A stretch of DNA of 64,000 bases from Lycorma delicatula (GCF_047948215.1 NC_134460.1:122401324-122465323), one strand, 5' to 3'; numbered from the stretch's first letter, positions 23,052 through 35,190 are shown. A program made the numbers and translations. Notes: a model not told the origin generated them from the letters alone.

Positions 23052-25500
23052 AAGATTAATCTGTACTGATTCAGCTATACAACGGTCAAACCTAACAAGA
23101 TATTATGCCGATTTTTTTTTTTATAGTTCCAAGAATAATTAAATACATACTTAACCATACTACGAATGAAAATTAAAAAACACCTATGAGAACATAGATA
23201 TTAAACAATACAAAAATTAAAAATCATAATTCTAAGTAGAATATTTATAAAAATACTAAACCTTGTAATTTTAAAATTTTTAATAAAATAAAATTTATTT
23301 GTAAAAAAATATTTAAAAGATCAAAAAAAGTTTAAATTTAAAGAATATATTTAATTATTCAATTCGATCATATTCGGTTTGTTTTGTACTTAAAAAAAGA
23401 TTATTTTTTATATTTATTTTTATTAATATTATTTAAAATATGGAAACCCTGAAAACACAATTTGCAAGAAAGGAAAAGACGATAAACACGAGTCCTGATA
23501 AAAATAAAGAAAAGAAATGCAGAGAAACTACTTATAGAAAAAGTTATAACGGAATATGATCTAAGTGCAATTTTTTTATACTAAGTTTTCGAGTAATTTT
23601 TTTTTTTTAATTTTCACATGAAAATATTTTCGAATATATTAATTATTTTCAAATGAAATAATTTGGAAAAATAATTCAATACTAAACAACAAATTAATGA
23701 AAAAAACAAAAAAAACAATTAAAATAATATAATTATTTAGCTTTTAAAGACGTCGTTAAAAAAATCTTAGCCGAGAAAAAAAACAAACGTTAGCCTGGAG
23801 AAAAACTAAAAGCGGGACCACCAGGGGAACTTCCTTTACAAAATATAAAAAAGAATCGTCGAAATCATTCCATCTGTTGGTGGAACAATTCCAACAATTC
23901 TGGTGGTATTGAAAGTTAGAACAGATGTAAAAAAATAAATTAATTAAATCATATTTAAAAATATCTGATGAAATATTTTTGACGAGTTACTACAATGATC
24001 CCTACAAAATGCTTTATTTAAGCAGGATTAAAATTGACATTTATAACAATTAAAGATACTTACGACAAATTTTTATATACCAAATTTTTAAACTATCACA
24101 TTTTTTTTACAAAAATCTAATTTATAGGGAATAAAATATTTTCTACATAGATAAATAACAAATATAAATATTAACAAATAAAATAGGATAATATATTATT
24201 TATTACCTTTGTTTAAGAAGAGAGTATCGTCCAATAAAACAGAAAAAGATAAAAAATGATAGAAATCACAATAAAAATGGAATTAAAATCAAAAGAAATA
24301 ATAATTTTTAGTCCGATATCTGTGTTTTAAACAATAACACCACAAACACTTCAATAATTTAATGGATACCATTAAACGGTTGGAAATAAATAAATAAATA
24401 GATAAAATAAAAAAGTCAATAAAAAACGCGTATTAAAAGGTATCAATAAAATATTATATTAACACCGCTAAATGATCACGAAGTATCTACTAATAGTGTA
24501 TACATAAAACTTGTGATACATAATTTATATGCGATCGGTATGAAATCTTATTACAGACTGCTAGGCAACAGCTTAGGAATAATATCTAATACACACAACA
24601 TATCTTGATCACCGCCAAACAACATCTAATTTTGACCTGGAACTGTGACAAGTTTGACTCCATATTGACCGAATAGTTAAAGAAAAAAAAACTACATTAT
24701 ATAGTCTTTCAAAGCAATATTTACTGTTTAAATTACTTTAATAGATATGTTTACAAATGATATATCATCATAATCAATAATAATCTATATACTGAATAAT
24801 AATACTAATAATAAAAATAATATCAAACGTTATCTTAATCTTATTATTAGTTCGTATCGTAATCAGTATAATAATAATTATTATTAGCTAACCACGATGT
24901 CATATCGTTATTATAAAATTTTAATTAATAAAAACCCTCTTCAATTTATCTAATAGTTAAACATCAAAACCGATTTAAAAAAAGAAATTAGATAGAATTA
25001 AATTAATAAATCAATAGTATGAACTATAAAAAACGCATTAATAAAAAGCTTTAAAAAAACAAACAAATTAGTGTATGATTTTTATTAACTATAAATTGTT
25101 ATGATATAGTTAAAAGTGAAAAAAAATCACAAATCATTATAAATAAAAATTACCGGTTCGAAACCAGTTAAGACCGGTTAATATTTGAACCTAATATTTA
25201 ATAAAAAAAAAGAATCAGGTATAAAACGTATTATTATTTATTAGAATTGACCCCTAAGGTCTAAAAATTTTTCTTCTTCTACTTCATATTTTTCCTTAGG
25301 TGGAAAATTGATTCTTCTCAATTCTTCCCTTTTTTCGGTCAATAACTTATCTTCCATCTTATCATACGAATATTTTGCTGGAAGTTAACCAATAGTTCAT
25401 TTCAAATACTTTATTCTAGGTGCACCTTTTTCATCTTTCAATTTCATCACTCTCCTCAAAGATGATAAAGAGAAAATTTTGAAAATGAAATGTTCTCGTG
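23052..25500. other. AT-rich stretch, no gene seen
   Basis: Very A/T-rich with many short runs. No frame above 60 codons and no recognised repeat family. Confidence 0.55.
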
Positions 25501-25519
25501 AAAAAAAAACCTAGAATTT

Positions 25520-26420
25520 AATATTCCTTTACATCTGGCCTTTGTGAGTTGGAAAAGGCCTTCGACAACATTTTTAGATTTACGATGTGGAATATAATGT
25601 AGGATAACGGATATCCCAATATCTTGTAACTTCTGTTGCCGATTTATATTCCGAAACGACTATTATGATCGATGCCAGAAATGGGAAGGTAGTCGGGAAG
25701 TTACGGATAAACAAGGGTCTTCGACAAGGTTGTCCTATGTCATAGACGTTATTTAATATATATCTGGATGAGCTATTATCTAACTGGCAAGGTAAAGCTG
25801 ACTCCGGTGTACATCTTGGATAAGGTGTTTCTCATAACGTTTTAACGTTTGCTGATGATAAAAGTGATTGTACAGGAAAGTAAAGACAAGCTACAAGCGG
25901 TAGTTCATCGGCTCCATCTTCTCGGTAAAGAATTCAACGTGAAAATTTCACAGCAGAACTCTTTAAAGTTATGGCCTTTTCCGGAAAATGGTCTATGTTC
26001 CAAGATAATCATCGACGGGGAAATTCTGGAACAGGTGGATACTTCAAATTTGTGCGTTTATAACTTTTCCTTCGATCGTGAACAATATATAAATGGAAAA
26101 TTGGGTAAATTTAATGTGGTTGTGGATCGATACGACGTACTCTGGAAGGTCACACAGGAAGGATACCCAAATTAAATTTTATAAAACGATGTTCAATGGC
26201 CTTAACGGTAGTGAAATGTGTACCGACAGAAAATCAGATTCCCTTATACAAGCGGAACAGATGAGGTTCCTGCAAAGCGTAAAGGGTTGTGACGAGAAAG
26301 GATTACATTACGAATGAGGTGTTTTCCAAGAGAATAAAATATAACCGATCGACGAAACGATCAGACGATATCGAAAAAGACAGACGAGTCACCTGCTACG
26401 AATGCTTCAACATATTCCAG
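25520..26420 (+). pseudogene. Non-LTR reverse transcriptase, heavily broken
   Basis: Translated pieces in shifting frames follow the order of an RT domain. GLEKAFDN (motif A) is near 25545; the motif B sequence, recognisable as RQGCPMS, is near 25715-25740; FADD (motif C) is near 25848-25860. It continues as an open stretch from 25849 to 26175 with SKIIIDGEILEQVD and FNVVVDRYD blocks, then RKDTQIKFYKT in another frame. The C-terminal part (RRYRKRQTSHL-like) runs to about 26420. Several stops and frameshifts make it inactive. It resembles the endonuclease-reverse transcriptase families common in arthropod genomes and is a different lineage from the copy at 19 kb. Confidence 0.8.
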
Positions 26421-26439
26421 CCTATGCAGTGAAGGAGGA

Positions 26440-26889
26440 TCGATTGATTTGCATGGCATTTCTCCCTCCACTACCCCATTCAGTCGCCCTAAGGCAAAAG
26501 ACCGAATGTCTGTGCCACAAACGGCTACTGAGTCTCGAATTAGTTTAGCGACCAGTGTCCTAACTAGCTCCTAGAGCTAACCTAATTGCGTGAGCGAACG
26601 AAGCACGGTGCTACACACCACTTGCTTTGTGTCCTCCGCTCAGTTGTCATATATTCTAAAATGGGTAGGCGCACCCTGTCAACTACTAAAATATATATGA
26701 CATTCAATAAATTAAATTTATGTTGTCAAGCCAGCAATTCGCTGCCACGCCTAGGTCGCTGAATGGCAGCAAGTATCTGTCCACCAATATTAAAGCGCTT
26801 GGAGCTTTAATTGGCTGATAGCCAGCCATAACTCTCGGGTAGCTTCCCACAGCAGCGAGGTAGGAGTCTTTCCCTTAAATAAACTACTG
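26440..26889 (-). mobile_element. Probable 3' UTR of the R1-like element
   Basis: Comparatively GC-rich non-coding DNA lies directly downstream, on the minus strand, of the R1-like C-terminal coding remnant. I infer that it is that element's 3' UTR from position and composition. A poly-A tail is not evident and the exact end is uncertain. Confidence 0.45.
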
Positions 26890-27790
26890 ATGCCGGTTGA
26901 TCAAAGCAACGGCATCAGGGATCACCCTGATGCCGAACACGGTTCGACAATGCGGCTCACGCCACATTGACTCGCCGCTTCTGAGTGGCCAATTATCCCG
27001 TTGAACCTTAAGTTCCAGGGTGGCCTGAGTTGTGGCCTCCCACGAGCTGGGCAGTCGAACATCATATGTTCGCTCGACTGGACCTCCCCGCAGATGCACA
27101 GCTCATCAGCTGCCAGGCGGAACCGAAACAAATATTTGTTCAAGTACGCGTGGTTGGAGAGCACCTGGACACTCGCTGCCCTTAAAAACGAAAGAGAGGC
27201 ATACCATCCCCCCCCCGCAAGTCCTGTATAAATCTATACAAGGACATTCTCTTAGTCGTGGTGTACCGTTCTTGCTGCCAGCATCCATCGCGAGGCTGTA
27301 AAGCCTCCTCCTCAGGCGGGAGATGGGCAACTGAACAAAATTTAGAACCGGGTCATTGTGATCACCGTTCCGCTCCGGTACAAGCCCGGTTCGAAACCGC
27401 ATCCCAAATACCTCGGCCTCCCTGCCTCTTCCCAACTTCCACATGGCCGCCTGAACTTTCACCACTAAATTGATTGGGAGAGCCTTTCCCAATACGGTGG
27501 TAGCTTCGTAGGAGGTTGTTTTAAAAACACCAGTGCACAATACTATTAATGCTCTGCGCTGGGCACTTCTTAAATTCTGAATAAGTGCTCGATTTCTGTT
27601 CAACCTATGCGCCCAAACAGACGCAGCATAAGAGGCCATACTTTCGAAGCCACCTTGGTACACCACTTACAAATGACCGTAATCCTTCCGAGCAATCCTC
27701 CTAAGCTTGTGCATCACAGAGACGGCGTCCGCCGCTACTTGTCTGATGTGGTTGCTAAACAGCAACTTCATCGTGAAGGAGGAAGAAGAA
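26890..27790 (-). pseudogene. R1/Jockey-group LINE, C-terminal coding remnant
   Basis: Reading the minus strand from about 27790, the frame gives HIRQVAADAVSVMHKLRRI. After a stop and frame change near 27670 come YQGGFESMASYAASVWAHRL and LRSAQRRALI, typical of the region downstream of the RT domain. After further frame changes near 27100-27170 it ends with a zinc-knuckle-like block, C-I-C-G...E-H-M-M-F-D-C-P (27115-27040). The C-x-C-G-(x)n-H-x4-C arrangement is the usual C terminus of R1-clade proteins. The RT catalytic core is missing. The 186-codon open frame at 27106-27666 is the largest intact part. Several frame changes mean it is a pseudogene. Confidence 0.82.
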
Positions 27791-27849
27791 ATTTATATAC
27801 AACAATTAAACAGAAAAAAAACCATGTCACTTATGAATACACACACAAA

Positions 27850-28740
27850 ATTTATTTTTTTTATCACTGCATCTTACAGGTGAGTTTGGTCTTTACGGTA
27901 GATATTCCAGCAGTCTCGCAGTGAAACTCTGGATGGTTTATCGCAACATTTCAAGAGGAATTTCAGCAACTGCTGTTCGGATCTTGGCTTTTATTTTACT
28001 GTCGTAGCAGGCCGACTACTATACACTTTGGTTTTAGGGTGACCCCCCCCCCCCCTCCGCAAGAAGAGATCGCACACCAATAAATCAGGAGACCTAGTAG
28101 GCCATGGAATATCATAATTTCTCGAAATTATATAGTTGCCAAACGATTTGTATATAGCAGTCACCGGATATTCGTGGTGTGTGTGATGTACCACTGTTGA
28201 AATAAAGCGTTTTTAATAATTTGTGGAAATGTTTATAGTTTTTGCGCAACAAAGTTTTTCAGCATAAAGACGCCGAATCGATTTGATTCGATTATAGTCG
28301 TGAGGTCATCATCGTTTACAAAAAAAATAAAGGCCTCTTATGTATGCCATAAGATGACACAGGGCAACCTTGTTGCTGAGTAACGGGCGCTGGTGTAGCT
28401 GTCAATGATTTTCTTGTGCCCAAAAACGAAAATTTTGCTTATTAACAAATCCGTTAAGATGGAAATCGGCTTCATCTGACTTTTACAGTTTGTTAACAGC
28501 CAATGACTTCATTCACTTTTATAACCGTCCGTTCATAGGATCACTGGCGCATTATGTGATTGTTTGGTTTTAGTTACTGGACAATCTGACCTCCTACTAC
28601 GGTCAAATTTTCCACGGTAAAGTAAGTCCTGCAACCGTACTCTTCAAATACTTGAATTATGACAATAAAACCAGACACATCTACGTATTTCTTAATTATT
28701 TTATTCCGCATTTAAATTCGTTTGCTTACCTTGAGTATGG
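27850..28740 (-). pseudogene. Mariner/IS630-type DDE transposase, broken
   Basis: On the minus strand, fragments in shifting frames follow transposase order: an F-E-E-Y-G-C-R helix-turn-helix region (about 28660), NKQNFRFW-like and ND-DD stretches (28450-28300), then FGNYIISRN and PWPTRSPDLLVCDLF near 28150-28060. The last of these is the hallmark (W-P-x-R-S-P-D-L) carrying the third catalytic acid of DD-E/D enzymes. A run of 13 C at 28043-28055 lies where the following F-L-W-G-Y motif should be and disrupts the frame. The C-terminal part (KVYSSRPATT and on) reaches about 27850. Confidence 0.78.
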
Positions 28741-29054
28741 GAGCCCAAAATAAGGAAAAAGTTTTTTTTTTCATTTTTCAACAACACAACACAATAATCC
28801 GACTGTTAAACTGTCAGCAATCCCATAAGTATAGAAATAATCAGCTTTTTTGAATTTATTTATTTAACTAAGCATTATAAAATTAAAAGTGAACATCATA
28901 TAAAAGTGAGGAAAAAAAGAATTCATTATTTTGGTAATTGTTTTTGAAGAAGAAGGAATTATTCCATTATAAAGACACAGATAGATCTTAAAATGATTGA
29001 ATTACGCCAGAAATATTTTTCAAAACTGAATTGCCTAAACTGACCGGGGTAACA
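28741..29054. other. AT-rich stretch, no gene seen
   Basis: No coding signal or recognised repeat. Confidence 0.5.
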
Positions 29055-29465
29055 GGAACAACTTTTTTAATTCCCATCACTTCTTTAAAAAAATAAAAAT
29101 AAAACAACTAATTCGATTAGTAAAATCGTATTTAACGATAAAAATCAAGGGTTACACTTACAAAGTAATACTTACTTACTTTTTCGTGTCCGAGCGATGA
29201 GTCATTAAAACCTTTGCGACCAGTATTGTGCCACAGAAACACCAGAAGGGGGTACCTGAAAGGAGCCTCCACGTAGATTGCAATTATACACGCAAACAAA
29301 TAGCAATCGGGCGTACCCTGGGCAACGTCAAGTGTTAACTCTTGACGGCGGATCCTTTCACCACCGAGCATAGAGACAAAGTAATAAGTGTAATATTACA
29401 TCACGGATCTTCGCTTCGTAAAGGTCATTATACTAGTTTTATTAAAAAGGGAAAAATATGGTATC
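29055..29465 (-). repeat. Short AT-rich repeat (family F), copy 2, split by a 205-bp insert
   Basis: The reverse complement of the outer parts matches 4005-4160 and 5002-5040 in order. In this copy the uninterrupted junction seen at 4085-4095 (ttactttctaagtgtaaccc) is split by the insert at 29171-29375. Confidence 0.75.
29171..29375 (-). mobile_element. SINE-like 205-bp insert with 11-bp target duplication
   Basis: The string acaaagtaata is at 29160-29170 and 29376-29386. The homologous copy at 4 kb lacks the insert, so this is a clear insertion. Read on the minus strand it starts ctctatgctcggtggtgaaa and ends with a short (aagt)n tail, as a retroposed small RNA would. It contains a perfect hairpin (cgtcaag / cttgacg) and is more GC-rich than its surroundings. 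A weak A-box resemblance (tgctcggtgg) is present; no convincing B-box was found. I do not recognise the parental RNA. The 79-codon frame across it is probably incidental. Confidence 0.7.
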
Positions 29466-29621
29466 AAGTGAATGATATACTATCAAAAAAAAAAAAAAAT
29501 TGGCCGTGAAATTCAATTTGTTTATTCTAGAAAGGAAATAAATTGTAATTATAAATTTATATCATAACAATCAGTAATTCATGAAAAAAAAGAGAATAAT
29601 TAACAAAACGCAGTGAATCAA

Positions 29622-30331
29622 AAAAAAAAATTACAATGAAACTGTAAACCGTACGGTAAGAGTCTCGCAGATATCATTTCTTCCGCAGAAAAAACAAAAA
29701 TTTCTGTAATATACATAAAACTGTTTTTAACAAAACGATACTGATATCAAAAAAGGTAAGACACTACATTTCTATAATCAAAAATCTGTTATTTATTTAG
29801 AATTTTATTAAAAACTAAAACACATTTTAAATATAGATATAACAGACAATAGATATAAAATAATAGATAATAAAAAATGTTTAAGGGTTCCATATAATAA
29901 GCAAAAAAAAAAAAAAGAAATTGTTACAAAACTTACAGCCCGATTTCATTTATATGTAATACATATCACATTTACAGAAATAATACAGTACTTATGATTA
30001 TTCATTGTTTAATAAATTAAACTGGGCCGTTAAGTTTTGTACAAATTTTCTATTTTTTGCTTATTATATGGAACGCTTAAACATTTTTTATTATCTATTA
30101 TTGTATATCTATTGTCTATTACATATACTTAACATGTACCTTTTTAACAAAATTCTAAATTAGTAACAGATTTTGATAATAGAAATGTAGTGTATTACAT
30201 TTATTGATATCAGTATCCGTTTTGTTAAAAACAGTTTTATTTATATTACACAAATTTTTGTTTTTTGAGCGGAAGAAATGATTTCTGCGAGACTCTTACC
30301 GTACGATTTACAATTTCATTGTAATTTTTTT
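29622..30331. repeat. Long near-perfect hairpin (foldback MITE)
   Basis: The left arm 29631-29946 matches the reverse complement of 30019-30324 along its length, with an estimated 85-90% identity by eye. Matching blocks include ccgtacggtaagagtctcgc or its mate, aaactgtttttaacaaaacg, gacaatagatata, ataatagataataaaaaatg and ccatataataagc. The loop is only about 72 bases (29947-30018). There is no coding frame. It is flanked by an A-run on the left and a T-run on the right. A non-autonomous foldback transposon is the simplest identity. If transcribed through, it would form a ~310-bp double-stranded RNA. Confidence 0.88.
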
Positions 30332-31559
30332 ATATTTATTTAATCTTTGTAACATTTATTTTAAAAAACTATATGTAGTTTGTTCCATTCCTTCATTCTT
30401 TGTTCCTAAGTAATGTCTACAAAAGTAATATCTACAAAAATGAACAAAATTTACTTGAACTTTACCATGTACGTATTTTGATAAGGAAAGCGTTACAATA
30501 CGATTAGAAAACAATTTGAAAAGTATTTCAGTAATTTTGTTTAAAAATGAAAAACAATGATTTTTCCGATATTAAAAATTTGGATTCCGTGACTAACTAT
30601 GTTGTTTAGTTATATGTTTATCTATTTTCAAAAACGAAATAATTATTTAAAAATCTAAAGAATTAAACACCATGTTAAACCGTGATAAAATTAAATTGAG
30701 GAAAAGAATTTTAAGAAATTATCATTTATAATGTTTTAATATTACGGCATGACACAAGTTGTCATTCTGAAACGAGGCATTGGATGACTAAAAATACCTG
30801 ACTACACACGAAAACCGTTGTGTTCATTTTATTTGTAAAAATAATGTGTTTTTGTTGACAAATTTATATAAAACGATAGGATTACGATAAAATTCAACTG
30901 ACCAATAGAATGTTAGAAAAGCACTGACCGTAAATATGACGTAACGAGATAATGCTAGCTAACCAGCCAATCGGACGTAACAATCGAGAGATGTATAAAT
31001 TTAAGTTTCTTTCTTAGGTCATTATTCATACGTTAAATATGCATGAAGACATTATTTTTGTAAAGATTTAATGATAAAAATTGGACTTTTTTCTCAGATA
31101 ATTTAATTGAATTATGAAAAATATTTATTTAAGTATAAACAAACTAGTGAACACGCAAACTTCTGTAATGATCACTGCATATGAATTTGTTTAAAAACGA
31201 ATCCTATTTACAAAACTATGATAAAAATAATCGAAAAGCGAGTACTTTATTTTGTAATTTAGATAGGGAGAATACGCGATAGGTGGTGTTCCCAATGGAA
31301 AGGCTAAATACTTTGTTTTAATTTTTTTTCTATTTCTCATTCTCTCATAAATATACCAAATCTTTTGTAAAAATAGGCTTTGAGACAGAAAGTGGAAGAA
31401 TGCGTCAACCTAGGCAACTTTTTTCTATATATTTTCTTGTTATTATCAACGAATATTTATGGCCCCCCAGTTTGTTTAATGGTTAACAAGTTTTTTAAAC
31501 AAAAAATGTAGAGGATATTCTCCTCTACAATTAATGTCTTTGAAGTTATGCCGTATAAT
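30332..31559. other. AT-rich stretch, no gene seen
   Basis: No coding signal or recognised repeat. Confidence 0.5.
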
Positions 31560-32010
31560 TTGAAATTGAAATACTAGGTGGCGCTGAAGTTGTAAAAAAC
31601 GTGTTTTTTCGGTTTTTTCACCGGAAAAAATTGTTTTTCGTCTGTATTGCATTTGGAAAAGTTGTTAATCTCAACAAAAAAAATAGACAACTTTTATTTA
31701 AACAATTTTCTTGTACGACTTACCGTTTTGGAGCTGTAGCTTGTGAAAGTGTGAAAATGTTGTGAATTGGGCACGTGTTCGAAACCGGTCTAGTCGTTGA
31801 ACAATGCCCATCTCCCCGGCTACAGTAACAATAGGACCGCTGCGTTGCCATTGTACCGCTATAACTGTGAAAACCTTTTCTCTAAAATGCATAGATTCAG
31901 AGAAAAACGCATTTCAAAAACTTTTTGAGTTTTTCAAAAATCTATGGGAGGGGGATGTTAAAAATCTGGAGTTAAGCTTCCCTCATCACCTCTAACGCAT
32001 GGACAAAAGA
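31560..32010. other. Moderately GC-rich non-coding block
   Basis: This begins with ctaggtggcgctgaagt (31574-31590), the inverse of the gccacctag motif repeated at 14.4-15.5 kb. It contains two overlapping 63-64 codon frames on opposite strands (31698-31892 and 31804-31995). Neither has a recognised motif. It may be a diverged repeat, but there is no second copy in the window. Confidence 0.35.
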
Positions 32011-32660
32011 TCAATCTGTAGGTAAGGATTTTCAAATACAGCCTATTTTGATGACAAATTGCCTGTACTATCTTAAAAAAAAAAAAAATTATAAGAAAAT
32101 GTTTTACTAAATAATTATACTAATTTATATTTTTAAAACATTAACATAAGTCACTGGAATATTTAAAACTCATAACATGCGATTTTGCAATAAAATAAAC
32201 TGAAATCGTGTTTTATTTTGTTTAAATCTTAATCAAATATTTAATCCTTGTACAATATAAGTATAACTAGTGATTTCATTCAAATACTAATATTTAATCT
32301 TTATCAATACGTCTAATATTTTTTGCCTTGCACGAAAAATTAAGTTACTCATACTTTTAAAAAAGTTTCAGATTCCAATTATAAGTTAACCAGAGAAATT
32401 TTTAAAAATAGATTTTATCACGAATTAGTTATATAATAGTTATAAAACACGTAATCGCATGTTTAATTACTTTATGATTCATGAAAACGGCATTTTACTT
32501 TACCGACCATTAATGTATAATGAAAGAACAAAGAGAATTCTATCGAAAAATATTAAAAATTTTATTTGCATTATTCGAAAAAGGCTGATTTTATATGTAC
32601 GATGATGTCTATTTTACTTTATATCTTAAGAACGATTTAATTATTAACATTATGAAATTA
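32011..32660. other. AT-rich stretch, no gene seen
   Basis: No coding signal or recognised repeat. Confidence 0.5.
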
Positions 32661-33428
32661 ATGTCGGTTTACGAGTGATCAAAAAGTGTTCGACCTTATT
32701 CGGTTAGAGAGCCGTCGTGGGATGTGATCTCGACGACTCGTATTGGTTGCGTATGACTCACTGTTTTTCTGCTTATCAGTCTTGAAAATAGAAAGTGTGA
32801 ATACTGCTTTTGGTATTTTCGTTGCCATTCAAAATGACTGAACGGAATGAGGAGAGAATATGCATTAAATTTTGTCAGAAACTTGGTGATACTCAAGGAA
32901 AGACAATAAGAAAAATTCAAACAGCTTTTGGTGATCAAGTTGTGGGTGTTACACACAATTAAAGAATGGTATCTCCGTTTCCAAAATGGCCGAATCTCTG
33001 TCGAAAGTGAAGAACGCTAGGCAAACCTTCCATCGGCAAAAATCCCGAAAAAAAATCGAGTAAGTTGGACAGATGGTATTGAATGATCGCCGAATAACAA
33101 CAATTAGAGAACTTGATGATGAAATAGGAATTTAATCTCGCTCACTACAATCGATTTTAATTGAAGATGTCGGGATGCGGCGCCTGGCAATATAATTTGT
33201 CCCAAAACATCTCGATCATGAACAAAAGAAACAGACTGCAAGTTGCGCAAAACATGTTAGACTGTACATCAGCATATTCCATGAAAAAAATAATAACCAG
33301 AGAAAAAAGATGGGTTTGACCCTGAGACAAAGGCACAATCATCTCCTTGGAAAAAATCAATCACTCCACGGCAAAAGAAAGCTAAGGAATCAAAATACAA
33401 CGTAAACATTATGTTGACAGTCTTTTTA

Positions 33429-34056
33429 TTTCCTCATATGAAATAAAGGAAGTATTATGATCGTAAGAAATTTCGGTTTTCAGATATCAACGAAAAACAT
33501 TCAATTTGAACATTCCTGAATCCATTTTTACTAGTTTCGGCGTGACGTCTGCACGGCGTGACGTAAGTATGTATGTATCTCGCATAACTCAAAAAGATTA
33601 GCCGTAGCGTGTTGAAATTTTGGATTCAGGACTGTTGTAATATCTAGTTGTGCACGTCCCCTTTTGATTGCAATCGACTGAACCAAAAGTTTAGTTGATT
33701 CTTAACTACAGTAATAAGCCCTCATTGAGAACGTTTCAACGATATATCATAAGTGGTACTTATTTTTATTGATTCCAGAGTTATAGCCAAATAAAATTTT
33801 AATTAATGAAATATTTGGATCTGAGAAGGGGAAGGCTCGAATCAGTTTTTTTTTTTTAATTGAAATATATTGATTTATTAATAATTATTAATCTGTCATT
33901 TAAAAAAAAAATTACGATGAATAATAATTCAATAACAAAAAAAGAAAAAATATGTTTTTAACGAAATAAATTTTCATGTACTTTTCTTTTTTTTTAAATG
34001 TGTAAATGTACACATAGGCGTACAAGGAAGTCATTTGTTGTCCACATCAGATTTTT
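33429..34056 (+). repeat. Interspersed family C, copy 3, nested in mariner
   Basis: It is inverted relative to copies 1 and 2. It starts near gaaataaaggaagtatt (33440) and ends with gtacaaggaagt (34020-34031) and ccacatcagattttttgt. The degenerate B-box (ggctcgaatcag) is near 33836. It separates two adjacent parts of the mariner frame, so it inserted after the mariner. Confidence 0.85.
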
Positions 34057-34114
34057 TGTAAATCAAGGCATGATTCATCACAAGTATTCTCCTCAATGAC
34101 AAACTGTCAAAAAA

Positions 34115-34262
34115 GAATATCCGCTGACTTCCATGGCGAAGTGGTAGGTCTCTGCTTTTCATCCGGAGATCCGGGTTCGAATCTCCGTCAGGTAAGGCAT
34201 TTTTCATTACGCAACTAAATTCCACTTCCATATATCACGCACAAGGTTTAAGCGTGTTTGGT
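34115..34262 (+). mobile_element. SINE A, nested in mariner
   Basis: It has a tRNA-like head with A-box region (catggcgaagtggtagg), tttcatccgg and a perfect B-box (gggttcgaatctcc) near 34171-34184, followed by caggtaaggcatttttca. It lies between the KKEY and LKKL blocks of the mariner. A clear target duplication was not found; an A-run precedes the right junction. Confidence 0.85.
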
Positions 34263-34770
34263 AATATCGTCAATAAAAAAAACTTAAAGAAACTGTTCGT
34301 CGGCTGAGATGCTGTTTGACGCAAGAGAACACGGTTTTGGGAAATAGGCGATTGAAAAACTTCATCAAGATAACGCTGAACCACAAATTATATAAAGCAT
34401 CACAAATTATATAAAGATTCTTGGCAAAAACACGGGATGATTATCTTCGCAGGCTCCATACTCACCAGACATGGCTCTCTGCGATTTTTGGTTCTTTCCT
34501 ACTCTTAAAATTCCCCTTAAAGGAACGAGATTTGAAGAGATTCGCTTGAGAAGCGATCAAAAGAAATGCGACCAGACTATTTATGATGCTTACTAAAAAT
34601 GACCGAAAAATGCTTCCCAACGCAAATATCGCTGAAATAAGAGTGTTACATCGAAAGAGCCTACTACTTTGAAAGGGACTAGTCATTGAACTAAATAGTT
34701 ACGTTTTTTTTACTTTTATGAATCAAAGTCAGGTACTTTTTTTTTAAAAAGGTACGAGTAAAAACGTAGA

Positions 34771-35190
34771 CCTCAGTATTTAAACGGCCAGGTAATACGA
34801 ACGATCCAAACAGCTGATTATGACTTTTTCTAACCTTTCTTTCTTTTATTCAATTTATCTTGCACCATTTTGTTCAGAATTAAATTATCTAGAAGTTTTG
34901 TTTAAACGTTTTATGAATTCATTAACGATTTAATAAAGTTACTGTATGTAAAACATAAAAAAAACAGGAATCATTCATTATTTATCTACTTTTTAACTCA
35001 AATTTCTGAAAAACTACTGCAGATACGGTTCTGGAACCTATTTTATTCGATTTTTCAGGTCAAAAACCTATAAGAAATCTCTAATTCTTCTAATCTTTTA
35101 ATTAACGTCCTAAAAATTTCAGTTCAACCTCATATCACCAAGGTAGCTGAAATCTTTCACTAGTCGTAACTCGCATGAAGCATTTTGGGA
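34771..35190 (+). repeat. Fragment of the IS630-like element plus terminal repeat D
   Basis: 34771-34815 matches 53039-53090 (blocks agtatttaa-cggccaggtaat and ccaaacag), which is inside the transposase frame there. 34815-35190 matches terminal repeat D (ttgcaccattttgttcagaa, gatacggttctggaacctat). The direct junction of an internal and a terminal segment implies an internally deleted copy of the 52.2-54.95 kb element. Confidence 0.65.

Larger units (their letters stand above)
32670..34740 (+). pseudogene. Mariner-like transposase gene, interrupted by two later insertions
   Basis: The N terminus starts at an ATG at 32834 (MTERNEERICIKFCQKLGD) and has the helix-turn-helix region KIQTAFGD; a stop and frameshifts follow. 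The order then continues with FVPKHLDHEQK (about 33190), a DPETKAQSS-like stretch (about 33320-33345) and NIMLTVF just before 33428. Family C is inserted there. The gene resumes as GMIHHKYSPQ (34060-34090) and KKEY, is interrupted by a SINE A, and resumes with LKKL (about 34268). A block equivalent to APYSPDMAPCDFW-FP (about 34455-34500) holds the third catalytic Asp, followed by LKGTRFEEI to about 34680. Several stops make it dead independently of the insertions. It belongs to the Tc1/mariner superfamily (SETMAR-type). Confidence 0.85.
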
